Of a DNA stretch of 64,000 nt, positions 8,680 through 17,120 are shown one piece after another. This stretch comes from Arthrobacter sp. PAMC25564 (GTDB lineage: Bacteria > Actinomycetota > Actinomycetes > Actinomycetales > Micrococcaceae). The notes under the pieces are model-generated. The model saw only the letters and a list, made by a program, of their open reading frames with translations, was not told the DNA's origin and made no database searches. The stretch spans positions 62,001 to 126,000 of the forward strand of contig NZ_CP039290.1 of the NCBI RefSeq assembly GCF_004798705.1, given 5' to 3'. How positions within the stretch are numbered: position 1 is the first letter of the stretch; each line of letters opens with the position of its first letter. Both the position numbers and the translations under genes were made by a program.

Positions 8680-10724
8680 CCGTGCTGCGGCTGGCCCGCT
8701 CCGAACTCAAGCGTATGACCGGCGGCTTGCTGCCCAAACTGACCATCCTGGCGCTGACCATGGTGCCGCTGCTCTACGGCGCCGTGTACCTCTATGCCAA
8801 CTGGAATCCGTATGGAAACCTGAACCAGATCGACGCGGCCCTCGTGGTGGAGGACTCCGGCGCCACCTCGGCCGACGGCACCAGGCTGGAGGCCGGCCGG
8901 AAGGTCGCCGAGAGCCTGGCCGACGGCCATGTCTTCAACTGGCAGACCGTCGCCGGCACGGCCGAAGCGGACCAGGGCGTGAGCTCCGGCAAGTACGCCT
9001 TCGCCCTGAAGATCCCCAAGGACTTCTCCGCCAACCTCGTCTCCCCCGGCAGCTTCGACGCCGCCAGCCAAGCCATGCTCAACGTCACCACGAACGATGC
9101 GAACAACTACCTGCTGGGCACCATCGTGGACAAGCTCAGCACCTCGGTACACGCCACGGTCGCCAAGGAAGTAGGCGAGGAAACCGCCAACCAACTCCTC
9201 ACCGGCTTCGGCACGATCCACTCGCAGATGCTGAAGGCCTCCGACGGCGCCGGGCAACTGGCCGATGGCATCGCCACTCTCCACGACGGGACGGTGACCC
9301 TGCACCAGGGCACGTCAGAGCTCAGGAGCGGCGCCGCGGGACTCTACAGCGGGCAGCTCAAACTCCGGGACGGCGCCGCCACGCTCAGCGCCGGGGCCGG
9401 CCAGCTCAGCACCGGACTCGCCCAGCTCAACAACAAGACGACCGCCCTGCCTGCCGACACCCAGCGGCTCGCCGAGGGTGCCGCGGGCGTGGCCGCCGGC
9501 AACGCCGCGCTCAACACCAAAGTCCAGGGCCTGGTAGGCCAGCTGACCGCCTCCGAACAGGCGGCAGCGCAGGCACGGCGCAGCCTGGTCACGGCGTCGA
9601 ACGCCCGGCTGGTCGCGGCCGGGGCCATCACCCCGGCCCAGGCCGCTGCGATCCTGGCCGACTTTGATGCCAACCCCGCCCCGGCCACTTCCACAAGCCC
9701 GGCTGCCACCCTCAAGACGGCCGCGGGCCAGCTCCAGCAGCTGGCAGACGGCTCGGCGGCCGTCAATGCAGGCGCCGCCACGCTGGCCGGCGCCGCCCCG
9801 GCGCTCAGCACCGCCGTCAGCCAGGCCTCCGCCGGGGCGGACCGGCTCGCCGGCGGCGCCTCCGCCCTTGCCGCCGGGCAGCAGAACGCGCTGGACGGCG
9901 CGGGCAGGCTCTCCGAGGGGGCGCAGAAACTCGACGACGGCGCGGCACAGCTGGAGAACGGGGCCGCCGCCGCGTCCGGCGGCGCCCGGACCCTGGCCGA
10001 CGAACTCGCCAAGGGTGCCGGGAAGGTCCCCAACCCCGACGGCACGCAGAAGGACAGCCTCGCCAGGGTCATGGCGGACCCCGTCGCCGTCAGCACCGTC
10101 TCGCAGGCCAAGGCGGACTCCTACGGCGCAGGCCTCGCCCCGTTCTTCCTCACCCTGTCCCTGTGGATCGGGATCTTCATGCTGGTCCAGGCCATGCGGC
10201 CCGTCACGCAGCGGGCGCTGGCGTCCAATGCGCCGTCGTGGAAGATCGCGGCCGGGGGCTGGATCCCGTTCCTGGCGGTCTCGGCCGTCCAGGCCAGCCT
10301 GCTCACGCTCGTCGTGGATGTGGGGCTGGGGCTCAATCCTGCCCATCCCGTGCTGATGTGGTTCCTGATGCTGGCGGCAGCGATGGCGTTCAGCGCGATC
10401 ATCCAGGGTGTTGTGGCACTGCTCGGATCGCCCGGAAAGCTCGTGGTGCTGATCCTTTTGGTGCTGCAGCTTGTCTCCTCCGGCGGCACGTTCCCCTGGC
10501 AGACCACGCCCGGGCCGTTGCACGTGGTGCACCAGGTCCTCCCCATGGGCTATGTGGTCAGCGGCATGCGGCACCTGGTCTACGGGGCCGATCTGGCCAT
10601 CATCGTGCCCACCATGCTGGGCCTGGTTGGCTACACTGTGCTGGGGCTGGCACTGTCAACGCTTGCCGTTCGCAAGAACAAATACTGGACCCTCAAGTCC
10701 CTGAAACCGGAGATCGCCGTATGA
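8676..10724 (+). CDS. YhgE/Pip family membrane protein
   Basis: A 682-residue integral membrane protein of the YhgE/Pip family, related to ABC-2 permeases and to phage infection protein. One N-terminal membrane segment (about residues 20-40) is followed by a long extracellular region with repeats such as LRDGAATLSAGAGQLSTGL and LSEGAQKLDDGAAQLENGA, a helical, coiled pattern with period near 11. Five membrane segments close the protein. The GTG start overlaps the stop of the ABC-like gene and the stop overlaps the ATG of the TetR gene. Some relatives take part in export of surface or antibacterial proteins, but the substrate here is unknown. Pairing with a degenerate ATPase is the odd point. 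Confidence 0.88.
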   Translation: MTVLRLARSELKRMTGGLLPKLTILALTMVPLLYGAVYLYANWNPYGNLNQIDAALVVEDSGATSADGTRLEAGRKVAESLADGHVFNWQTVAGTAEADQGVSSGKYAFALKIPKDFSANLVSPGSFDAASQAMLNVTTNDANNYLLGTIVDKLSTSVHATVAKEVGEETANQLLTGFGTIHSQMLKASDGAGQLADGIATLHDGTVTLHQGTSELRSGAAGLYSGQLKLRDGAATLSAGAGQLSTGLAQLNNKTTALPADTQRLAEGAAGVAAGNAALNTKVQGLVGQLTASEQAAAQARRSLVTASNARLVAAGAITPAQAAAILADFDANPAPATSTSPAATLKTAAGQLQQLADGSAAVNAGAATLAGAAPALSTAVSQASAGADRLAGGASALAAGQQNALDGAGRLSEGAQKLDDGAAQLENGAAAASGGARTLADELAKGAGKVPNPDGTQKDSLARVMADPVAVSTVSQAKADSYGAGLAPFFLTLSLWIGIFMLVQAMRPVTQRALASNAPSWKIAAGGWIPFLAVSAVQASLLTLVVDVGLGLNPAHPVLMWFLMLAAAMAFSAIIQGVVALLGSPGKLVVLILLVLQLVSSGGTFPWQTTPGPLHVVHQVLPMGYVVSGMRHLVYGADLAIIVPTMLGLVGYTVLGLALSTLAVRKNKYWTLKSLKPEIAV

Positions 10725-11395
10725 GCACGATCCGTAAGGGTCCCGGCACCTCAGACGCCGGCACGCCGGCCTCCGGCGAAGCAGCCGCGGGCGAAGCGGA
10801 AAAAAGGCTCCGTCCCGGCCGCACGAATGCCACCAAGCAGAAGCTCTTCGACGCTTCCATGGAGCTGATCGGCGAGCGCGGCGCGGCCGGGGTCACGGTC
10901 GATGAGATTGCGGCGGCCGCCGGTGTTTCCAAGGGGACCGTGTATTACAACTTCGGCAGCAAGTCCGATCTGATCGCCCAGCTGCTGCGTCACGGCGTGG
11001 ACATCCTGCTCGCACGGCTCCTGAGCGTCAAGGACGATTCAGCGGATCCCCTCAACGCCATGGCGGAGATGATCGGGCAGGCCATGGACTTCATGGACGA
11101 GTATCCTTCCTTCGCCCGGCTGTGGGTCAGCGAGAACTGGCGGACGCCGAGCGAATGGCAGGACACGTTCACCGAGCTCCGCGGACGGCTCCTGGCCGTG
11201 GTCGGGGCCGCGATTGAGGGCGTGGCTGCCGTCTACCCGGTGGATCCGGCTGTTTCCCGGGGCAGCCTGGAAACGGCTGTTTTCGGTGCCTGTTTCGTGG
11301 TGGGCCTGGACCGCCAGACGTACAACCCGGAGCGGACCAGGGAGCAGAGCGTCGGCGCGATCATGGCCTCCATGCGCGGCTACGTGGTGAAGTAG
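10721..11395 (+). CDS. TetR family regulator, last gene of the YhgE unit
   Basis: A 224-residue TetR family repressor. A disordered, charged N-terminus of about 35 residues precedes the helix-turn-helix VTVDEIAAAAGVSKGTVYYNF; the C-terminal ligand domain contains EYPSFARLWVSENWR. ATG overlaps the stop of the YhgE/Pip gene (ATGA), so it is translated from the same message. The AACTGAC-CA-GTCAGTT dyad at the head of the unit is the natural candidate operator, giving a self-regulated cassette that is likely induced by the compound or stress the membrane protein deals with. Confidence 0.92.
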   Translation: MSTIRKGPGTSDAGTPASGEAAAGEAEKRLRPGRTNATKQKLFDASMELIGERGAAGVTVDEIAAAAGVSKGTVYYNFGSKSDLIAQLLRHGVDILLARLLSVKDDSADPLNAMAEMIGQAMDFMDEYPSFARLWVSENWRTPSEWQDTFTELRGRLLAVVGAAIEGVAAVYPVDPAVSRGSLETAVFGACFVVGLDRQTYNPERTREQSVGAIMASMRGYVVK

Positions 11396-11420
11396 TCCCC
11401 TCTCAGGGATGATTGTTCAC

Positions 11421-12083
11421 ATGCGCCACATGGGTAACAGCGGCAGGATTGCCATCGGAGCGATGCTCGCCGCCCTGGCGCTGTTGGTGCTGACCGCTAT
11501 CACGCTTCACGAAACGGTGTTCCTGTGGTTCCTTGCTGCTTCCGCCGTGGCCTACGTGGCGTGTGTGGCCGAACTCGTGATCCGGCGGCGGCATAGGACC
11601 CTGGCCGCGAGCGGGCTCGGCAGCACCCTCTTCATCGCTTTTGGCATCGCGTTCCTGCGGCAATGGGGGCTCGCCTTCAATCCCGATCCCGAGGCCTTGT
11701 CCACCCACGTCGATTCCGCGCATCCGGACCTGTATTTCTACCTCGCGGCGGCCGCCGGAGCGGCCACCCTGCTGCTGCTGGTCGCCGGCACGGTCCTGCC
11801 CGGCCGGGGCAACAGCCCGCGCGGCGCCCGGTATGCGTCGCGCCGGCGTCCGGTGTCCCGGGGCCCGGCGTCCCGGGGCCCGGCGAGGAGCGCAACGCCA
11901 CGGGGCACGGGATCCGGCAAAGCTGCCCCCCGCCCGGGCCGCCCGGCAGCCCCGGCAGCCAAGCGGCCGGCGCCGTCGTCAGCGGCCAAGCCCTCGGCAG
12001 CTAAACCTGTGGCCAGGACCCCGGTCAAACCAGCTGCCAAGTCCCCCGCCCGGCCGGCGGGCAGGACAACCGCCCGCCGCTGA
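11421..12083 (+). CDS. Hypothetical membrane protein with basic disordered tail
   Basis: About 220 residues. Four hydrophobic segments in the first 130 residues are followed by a tail of roughly 90 residues made mostly of Pro, Ala, Lys, Arg and Ser, with repeats of the type AAKP and PARP. The tail is probably cytoplasmic and unstructured, and could bind nucleic acid or acidic surfaces. I do not recognise the family. ATG at 11421 has AGGGA eleven bases upstream; ATG at 11409 and 11430 are alternatives in the same frame. Confidence 0.65.
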   Translation: MRHMGNSGRIAIGAMLAALALLVLTAITLHETVFLWFLAASAVAYVACVAELVIRRRHRTLAASGLGSTLFIAFGIAFLRQWGLAFNPDPEALSTHVDSAHPDLYFYLAAAAGAATLLLLVAGTVLPGRGNSPRGARYASRRRPVSRGPASRGPARSATPRGTGSGKAAPRPGRPAAPAAKRPAPSSAAKPSAAKPVARTPVKPAAKSPARPAGRTTARR

Positions 12084-12115
12084 GCGAGAGTCCGCTAATC
12101 AACGGGCCGGTCCCC

Positions 12116-12619
12116 TCAGGCCTGGCCGTCGCCCGGGTTGCGGGTGGCGTCGTCGCCGGCGATATTCCCGCGCGCGCTGCGGTCACGGCGCAGTTCATCA
12201 CCCGCAGCCCCGTCGCGTGGTCCGCCGTCGTGGGTTCCACCTTCACGGAGCTCCGCTTCACCCGGCTGGGACGGACCGCCTTCGGACGTGACCACATCCG
12301 GATCCAGTTCATCGGCTTTTCGCAATTGCTCCTGGGAGCCGGCACGGACGCTTTCTGCCTCCTGCTGGCGGCTGCTGGCTTCCCGGCGCAACCGCTCCGC
12401 ATCGACCTCGGCCTGCTTTGCGTCTGCTTCGGCCCGGGCTGCTTTCGCCTCGCGCTCCCGTGCGGTGAGCTCATCCGCCCTGGCTTGTTCGCGCATCTCC
12501 GCGGCCCGGTTCCGGTCCGCGGCCACCTTGCGTTTGCGGCTAAGGAAGACTGCCACTGCAATGATCGCGAGCACTACGACAATGCCGACGATGATCCCTA
12601 CGATCTGGCCTGAATCCAC
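12116..12619 (-). CDS. Membrane-anchored coiled-coil protein
   Basis: A 167-residue protein with one N-terminal membrane segment (about residues 5-27, IVGIIVGIVVVLAIIAVAVF) and then a highly charged region rich in Ala, Glu, Arg and Lys (about 30-115) that should form a long helix or coiled coil. The C-terminal part is Gly/Asp/Arg-rich and likely disordered. GTG at 12617-12619 has AGGCGG eight bases upstream. No function can be assigned. Confidence 0.65.
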   Translation of the reverse strand: MDSGQIVGIIVGIVVVLAIIAVAVFLSRKRKVAADRNRAAEMREQARADELTAREREAKAARAEADAKQAEVDAERLRREASSRQQEAESVRAGSQEQLRKADELDPDVVTSEGGPSQPGEAELREGGTHDGGPRDGAAGDELRRDRSARGNIAGDDATRNPGDGQA

Positions 12620-12734
12620 GATGATCCGCCTCTTCCCTGTCGCAACAACACATGGGTGAACAGCAACAGTAAAGCGCAGAATCGGGCGCGTGACTATGGA
12701 GGCCCGGTACCGGCGGCGTCCGCCGGTAACCCCG

Positions 12735-13262
12735 CTATTTGGCCCGCGGCACCTTGAACCGGGTCAGCCTGGCATCCTGGCCGTCCAGCTCGGCCCAGGG
12801 CTTTTCCGTCTCCATCACCGTCAGGGCGCTGGTGGGATACCGCGTGGCGGCATCCATGTAGGCATCGTGGTTGGAATCGCGGGACGCCAGGTACATGGCC
12901 AGGTCCTGCACCCCGGGCATGTGCGAGATCACCATGAGGGTGGTGACGGTATCCGGGACATGGTTGATGACGGTCAGCATCCGTTGCGCGGGGGCCGCGT
13001 AGAGCCCGTCCTCAAGCTTTGGCGTCGGCGCCTTGTCTCCGAGTTCGCTGCACACCCAGGTACAGGTCTGCCTGGTGCGGAGGGCACTGGAGCAGAGGAT
13101 AAAATCCGGGACGACGTCGTGCTTGAGCAGCCACCTGCCGGCCACCGGTGCATCCCGGTGGCCGCGCTCTTCGAGCGGCCTGTCATGATCGGCGACTCCG
13201 CCGGGCCAGTCGGCCTTGGCATGCCGCATGATCACCAGCCGTCGAATGTGATGCGCGCTCAT
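12735..13262 (-). CDS. SixA-like histidine phosphatase
   Basis: A 175-residue protein of the histidine phosphatase (phosphoglycerate mutase-like) superfamily. The catalytic RHAK begins at residue 13, with H14 as the phosphate acceptor; R62 or R64 in SSALRTRQT and H114 in VISHMPGVQD complete the usual site. Its small size is that of SixA, a phosphohistidine phosphatase that acts on histidine phosphotransfer proteins. The physiological target here is unknown. It is convergent with nothing and stands alone. Confidence 0.88.
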   Translation of the reverse strand: MSAHHIRRLVIMRHAKADWPGGVADHDRPLEERGHRDAPVAGRWLLKHDVVPDFILCSSALRTRQTCTWVCSELGDKAPTPKLEDGLYAAPAQRMLTVINHVPDTVTTLMVISHMPGVQDLAMYLASRDSNHDAYMDAATRYPTSALTVMETEKPWAELDGQDARLTRFKVPRAK

Positions 13263-13318
13263 GCCCCAATCCTAGTGCGGTGGCGGTTCCCATGGGCGCG
13301 CATCCCGCCAGCCGTCAC

Positions 13319-13522
13319 TCAGTCGTCCAGGAAAAACGTCACTTCCAGCACAACGTGCCAGGCAACGACGGCGCCGTCGCTGATTTCAACCTTCTGTTCC
13401 TTCACCCACGCCCCCGTGACATTGCGCAGGGTCTTGTTAGCCCGGTCGACGCCCTCCTTGATGGCGGCATCGAACGAGGTCTTGGAGTTCGCGCTCAGGG
13501 TAGTAATCCGAGCAACAGACAT
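13319..13522 (-). CDS. Dodecin
   Basis: A 67-residue protein with the dodecin pattern: an N-terminal strand SVARITTLSANS, one helix SFDAAIKEGVDRANKT, and two strands LRNVTGAWVKEQKVEI and WHVVLEVTFFL in parts. Dodecins assemble as hollow 12-mers that store or buffer flavin (or CoA) in the cytoplasm; the Trp in the last strand is in the usual flavin-stacking region. Full length for the family. The ATG at 13522 has AGGAAGA upstream. Confidence 0.9.
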   Translation of the reverse strand: MSVARITTLSANSKTSFDAAIKEGVDRANKTLRNVTGAWVKEQKVEISDGAVVAWHVVLEVTFFLDD

Positions 13523-13870
13523 ATCTTCCTCCCAAGAGTCGGCTCAACGGTCCGTGACTACGCCGGAGGCAGGAAACACAACAGGGCCCACCAGCCGCGG
13601 CGGTACATGCTCCTTAGCCGGTTACGCACAAGGCCATGTCCCGGCGAGTGGGGGGCGCTGAAGCGTAGCGGCACATCCCGCAGTGGCAAAGCGCGCAAGG
13701 CGACATTTTGCGTAGTGCCGCATCGCCGACTAAGGAACGAGGGAGGAAGAGAGCTGGCCGGGTTCCTTGTCCGAGCTTGCGAGGTCAAGGGAGCCAGCGA
13801 ACGCTAAGGCACGGCAAAATGCCGCATTGTGCGCAATGGGCGCAGGCGCCGAGGGATCGTGCCGCGAAAG
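13523..13870. other. Gene-free stretch with imperfect inverted arms
   Basis: No convincing gene is seen between the dodecin start and the terminator at 13871. GACATTTTGCGTAGTGCC (13702-13719) and GGCACGGCAAAATGCC (13808-13823) are imperfect inverted copies about 90 bases apart, so the stretch could fold into a large hairpin. Short open frames here lack ribosome binding sites and normal codon use. Confidence 0.4.
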
Positions 13871-13909
13871 CGAAAGCGCCCGCCCCAACAAGAGGGACGG
13901 ACGCTTTCG
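13871..13909 (-). terminator. Terminator of the orphan OmpR-type gene
   Basis: Arms 13871-13886 and 13894-13909 pair over 16 positions (two as G-U) with loop of seven bases. It starts 16 bases after the stop of the leftward gene at 13925. Confidence 0.8.
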
Positions 13910-13924
13910 TGCGGACCAAAAAGG

Positions 13925-14788
13925 CTAGATGGAGTATTCCGGAGCGGCCCAGACTACAACTTCGGGGTGCTCGTAGAAGCGGTAGCCCTGGCCGCGGACG
14001 GTGCGGACGGTGTTGGCGAGGCGTCCGAGCTTGGAGCGCAGGCGGCGGATGTGGACGTCGATGGTGCGCTCGTTCGGCACCTCTTCGGCATTGCGCCACA
14101 GTCCTTCGAGCAGCTCGTCGCGGCCCACGGTGCGGGTGCCGTTCTCGACGAGGTAGTTCAGGAGCTCGAACTCCTTGAACGTAAGGTTCAGGGATTCGCC
14201 GTCGAGGTGCACTTCACGGCGGGCGAGATCGATCAGCACGCCGGACGGACGAGGGTCCTGCGGCGGCTGGAGGCGCGCGGTCTCCGTGCGCTGGCGGGCA
14301 CCGGCCGTCGGGTCACCGAAGGTGGAACGGACGACGTCGAGGGCGGAACCGGGCGCGCTGGCCGGCGCCACGGCGACGGCGGCGTAGCTTTCGGCACCGG
14401 CCACGAGGGACTGTGCGTAGGCGCGGATCTCCTGGGCCAGCTTGGCGATGGACGTGCCGGCAGCCGCCGCGGTGTCTTCGTCGATCCCCATGTAAAGCAC
14501 GAAGCCGCGGGCAACGTTGTCACCAGCGGCGGGGCGGACCGCTGCACCGGCGCCGGGGGCAATCACGGGGGTGGGCGCTGTGTCCGGTGCCGGCGGAACG
14601 GCGCGGAGCTGTCCATAGGAGTTCGGGTTGTAGCCCTGTGCGGCGTAGCCGGGCGCAGGGAAGCTGCTGCCGGAGCTGGCGGGGGCGAAGGCCGGGCGGC
14701 CGCCGAAGCCCTGGCGAATGCCCGAGGTCTGCCCGGCCTTGCTGGCGTTACGGACGGAGATGTGGACGTATCCAGATGCAACTGACAT
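13925..14788 (-). CDS. OmpR-type winged-helix DNA-binding protein without receiver domain
   Basis: A 287-residue protein. The C-terminal 100 residues are a clear OmpR/PhoB-type DNA-binding domain (LIDLARREVHLDGE, FKEFELLNYLVENGTRTVGRDELLEGLW, VHIRRLRSKLG, VRTVRGQGYRF). The N-terminal part is not a phospho-receiver: it is a Gly/Pro/Ala/Tyr-rich linker (about 20-90) followed by a region of about 70 residues starting GFVLYMGIDEDTAAAAGTSIAKLAQEIRAYAQ that may be a small sensory or dimerisation fold. No kinase lies next to it. Regulation may therefore be by amount or by ligand. Ribosome binding site GAGGTAAG lies before the ATG, and a long upstream region with repeats precedes it. Confidence 0.85.
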   Translation of the reverse strand: MSVASGYVHISVRNASKAGQTSGIRQGFGGRPAFAPASSGSSFPAPGYAAQGYNPNSYGQLRAVPPAPDTAPTPVIAPGAGAAVRPAAGDNVARGFVLYMGIDEDTAAAAGTSIAKLAQEIRAYAQSLVAGAESYAAVAVAPASAPGSALDVVRSTFGDPTAGARQRTETARLQPPQDPRPSGVLIDLARREVHLDGESLNLTFKEFELLNYLVENGTRTVGRDELLEGLWRNAEEVPNERTIDVHIRRLRSKLGRLANTVRTVRGQGYRFYEHPEVVVWAAPEYSI

Positions 14789-14907
14789 GAATGCTTACCT
14801 CAATGTGAATGGCCGTCATCGCGGCTCGAATGCTACTTTTCCCCGCAATGAAGACTGGGGAGGGGCGCCCGACGCTGGGCTGGGGGCGAATGCCTAGAAA
14901 CTCTTGG

Positions 14908-14936
14908 GGTGTAAAAGTTAGGCGTGCATTCGACAA
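14908..14936 (-). promoter_or_regulatory. Candidate promoter of the orphan OmpR-type gene
   Basis: On the minus strand TTGTCG (14931-14936) and TACACC (14908-14913) are 17 bases apart. GAATGC (14888-14893) and GCATTC (14925-14930) form inverted arms around it and could be an autoregulatory site. Pattern match only. Confidence 0.4.
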
Positions 14937-15160
14937 CAGCGCATCTCGGTACCAGCGGGTGTGCTGACCCAGGAAGCTGCGGCTGCAGGTGCTGTTGAGT
15001 TCTTGTTCACAATTGAAGTGTGCATCGTAACAATGGGAACTTGCAAGTAACAATGGACCGCAAGTTCCACATAGTGAGACGAAAAGCGGAAATGTAGTGC
15101 AGATCACAATTCTGGCAGTGCAATAAAATAACAAGTGTTTTTCAGATCAAGGAATCAAAG
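14937..15160. other. Gene-free AT-richer region with repeats
   Basis: No gene is seen. It is clearly AT-richer than its surroundings. It holds two copies of GTAACAATGG (15027-15036 and 15047-15056) and an inverted pair GGAACTTGC (15036-15044) and GCAAGTTCC (15060-15068), a layout that suggests regulator binding upstream of the orphan DNA-binding protein. Confidence 0.5.
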
Positions 15161-15196
15161 GGGGCCTCTCGCCGAAGTATGTTCGGTGGAAGGCCC
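15161..15196 (-). terminator. Probable terminator downstream of the 15292-16143 gene
   Basis: GGGGCCT (15161-15167) pairs with AGGCCCC (15190-15196), with further partial pairing of GCCGAA and TTCGGT inside. It lies about 100 bases past the stop of the leftward gene. Confidence 0.6.
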
Positions 15197-15291
15197 CTCT
15201 CGTTCATGATCATTCACTGTATTGGAATTAGATGAAACACCGCTGAATCAAGTGGCGCCTGTCCACCGTCCACAGAGTGGTCACGCCAGGC

Positions 15292-16143
15292 TCAGTTGGC
15301 CTGGCCGGTTGCGGTGGCCGCCACGAGCACCACTGACTCGGCTGCGTAGTCGGTTCCATTCTTGGCCGCGACGATCCGGACCGTCGCCCCGGTGGCAATG
15401 TCCGCCACGCCCAACTGGCTGCCGGTACTTCCCCCGGCCTGCTGGCGCCTTTGTTGCTGCTTGCTGACCACCACATCGGCACCCAGCGCGTAGCTGCGCG
15501 TGAATCCGTCGCTGCTCTTCACGGTGACGGAACCCGAAGTGACCTCGGTGACACTGCCGAGCTGTTCGGCCTTCGTGACGTACGCGCCACCCTGAAGGAC
15601 CACGTATTCGGCATGCAGGGCAGCGGCAAGTCCGCCACCCATCCCGTCGGGCGAGAAGTTGCCGGCTCCGCCCTGGCCGGGGCCGGCCTGGCCCGGCATC
15701 CCGCCGGCGAAGCCGCCCTGGGCCGGGCCTTGGCCACCGGGGGCGCCAGCCGCGCCGCGCGTCGTTCCATCAGCTGACGCCGAACTTGAGGTAAGGGCAT
15801 ACACACCGACACCTGCCCCGGCGGCGAGCACCAGGGCGGCCCCGCCGACGACGAGACCCCGCTTGAGCGTCCAGAGCCTGGCCGTGGAGCCTCCCTGGGG
15901 AGCTGCTCCGGGCGCGCCCCAGCCTGGCGTTGCGGCCTGCGCCGGCGCCGCCGGACCGTGTCCGGGCGCGCCCCAGCCTGGCGTTGCGGCCTGCGCCGGC
16001 GGCCAGGCGTCGTGCTGCGCGGCAAAGGGCGCGGCGGCGGGCCCTGGGGCGACGGGCCCGCCGCCCGGCCGTGTCACGGGCGCAGGCGCGGCCGCGGCAT
16101 CCGTGGTGGGTTCCGGGACGGGCCCGGGCTGCTGTCCGCTCAT
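15292..16143 (-). CDS. Membrane-anchored protein with Pro/Gly-rich cytoplasmic region and exported C-terminal domain
   Basis: A 283-residue protein. The first 100 residues are Pro/Ala/Gly-rich and disordered and include an 18-residue tandem repeat (AQAATPGWGAPG). One membrane segment (GLVVGGAALVLAAGAGVGVYAL, given here in part as residues about 107-128) is followed by a Gly-rich linker and a C-terminal beta-rich region with LGSVTEVTSGSVTVKSSDGF that resembles DUF5666-type domains. ATG at 16143 has AAGGAGAA before it. The gene is divergent from the two-component system at 16377, so it is a candidate target of that response regulator. Function unknown. Confidence 0.75.
   Translation of the reverse strand: MSGQQPGPVPEPTTDAAAAPAPVTRPGGGPVAPGPAAAPFAAQHDAWPPAQAATPGWGAPGHGPAAPAQAATPGWGAPGAAPQGGSTARLWTLKRGLVVGGAALVLAAGAGVGVYALTSSSASADGTTRGAAGAPGGQGPAQGGFAGGMPGQAGPGQGGAGNFSPDGMGGGLAAALHAEYVVLQGGAYVTKAEQLGSVTEVTSGSVTVKSSDGFTRSYALGADVVVSKQQQRRQQAGGSTGSQLGVADIATGATVRIVAAKNGTDYAAESVVLVAATATGQAN
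15907..16001. repeat. Exact 41-base tandem repeat, period 54, inside the membrane protein gene
   Basis: 15907-15947 and 15961-16001 are identical over 41 bases, with start-to-start distance 54, so 18 codons are duplicated in the disordered region without a frame change. Confidence 0.9.
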
Positions 16144-16376
16144 GGGGTTCTCCTTCAATCGGGACGGGATCGGTGTCCCCTCCAGAGTGCTGAGCGATCC
16201 TGTGCATGCGCTGTGCGGCTCAACAGCTGCGGCTGTGACCTGCCGACGGCCTTCCAACGGGCAGGGAAAGCAGATCCGTACACCCACGGGCGCATCCAGC
16301 TCGCTAGGCTGGGATTCACAGGTGCCGCACAGGATCCCCAAAGCCGCAACCAACCGGCAGAACGGAGAGTTGTCCC

Positions 16377-17117
16377 ATGGCCACTTCGCACTCCATGACC
16401 AACAACCTTCCCCAGCTCACCCATCCCGACGGCTCGCCCATCCGCGCGCTGGTGGTGGACGACGAGCCCAGCCTTTCCGAGCTCATGAGTATGGGCCTGC
16501 GGATGGCGGGCTGGTCCGTCGCCGTCGCCGCCGACGGCCCCGAGGCGGTCAAGCTTGCCAAGGAGTTCCGCCCCGACGTCCTGGTGCTGGACGTTATGCT
16601 CCCCGGATTCGACGGCGTGGAACTGCTGGGCAGGATCCGGGCTTTCGCGCCGGAGGTCCCGGCCTTGTTCCTGACCGCCAAGGACGCCGTGCAGGACAAG
16701 ATCACCGGACTGGCCGCCGGCGGGGATGACTACGTCACCAAGCCGTTCAGCATGGAAGAAGTGCTGCTGCGCCTGCACCGGCTCGTCCAGCGCTCTGGCG
16801 TGGCCGCGATGGACACCGCGGAACTCGTCGTCGGGGACCTCGTGCTCAACGTCGACACCCGGGAAGTCACCCGTGCCGGGGAGGAACTGCACCTCACGGC
16901 CACGCAGTTCGAACTGCTGCGCTACCTCATGGAGAACCCCAAGCGCGTCATCAGCAAGTCCCAGATCCTGGACCGGGTCTGGGACTACGACTTCGGCGGC
17001 CAGGCGAACATCGTCGAGCTCTACATTTCCTACCTGCGCAAAAAAGTCGATGCCAACCACCAGCCCATGATCCACACGGTGCGCGGCGCCGGCTACGTCC
17101 TGAAGCCGGCGGAGTAG
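16377..17117 (+). CDS. OmpR family response regulator
   Basis: A 246-residue two-component response regulator. The receiver domain (about 22-135) has the acidic pair D28/D29, the phospho-acceptor D72 in LVLDVMLPGFDG, T100 and K122 in YVTKPF. The C-terminal domain (about 150-245) is an OmpR-type winged helix with ISKSQILDRVWDY and HTVRGAGYVLKP. It lies three bases before the histidine kinase gene, so the pair forms one unit. It most resembles the MprA/TcrA group of actinobacterial regulators, but the signal is unknown. Confidence 0.95.
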   Translation: MATSHSMTNNLPQLTHPDGSPIRALVVDDEPSLSELMSMGLRMAGWSVAVAADGPEAVKLAKEFRPDVLVLDVMLPGFDGVELLGRIRAFAPEVPALFLTAKDAVQDKITGLAAGGDDYVTKPFSMEEVLLRLHRLVQRSGVAAMDTAELVVGDLVLNVDTREVTRAGEELHLTATQFELLRYLMENPKRVISKSQILDRVWDYDFGGQANIVELYISYLRKKVDANHQPMIHTVRGAGYVLKPAE

Positions 17118-17120
17118 CCG

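Noticed and set aside
13558..13788. Short leftward frame upstream of dodecin
   Set aside because: No ribosome binding site, odd composition and overlap with the inverted arms; a spurious frame in an intergenic element is likelier.
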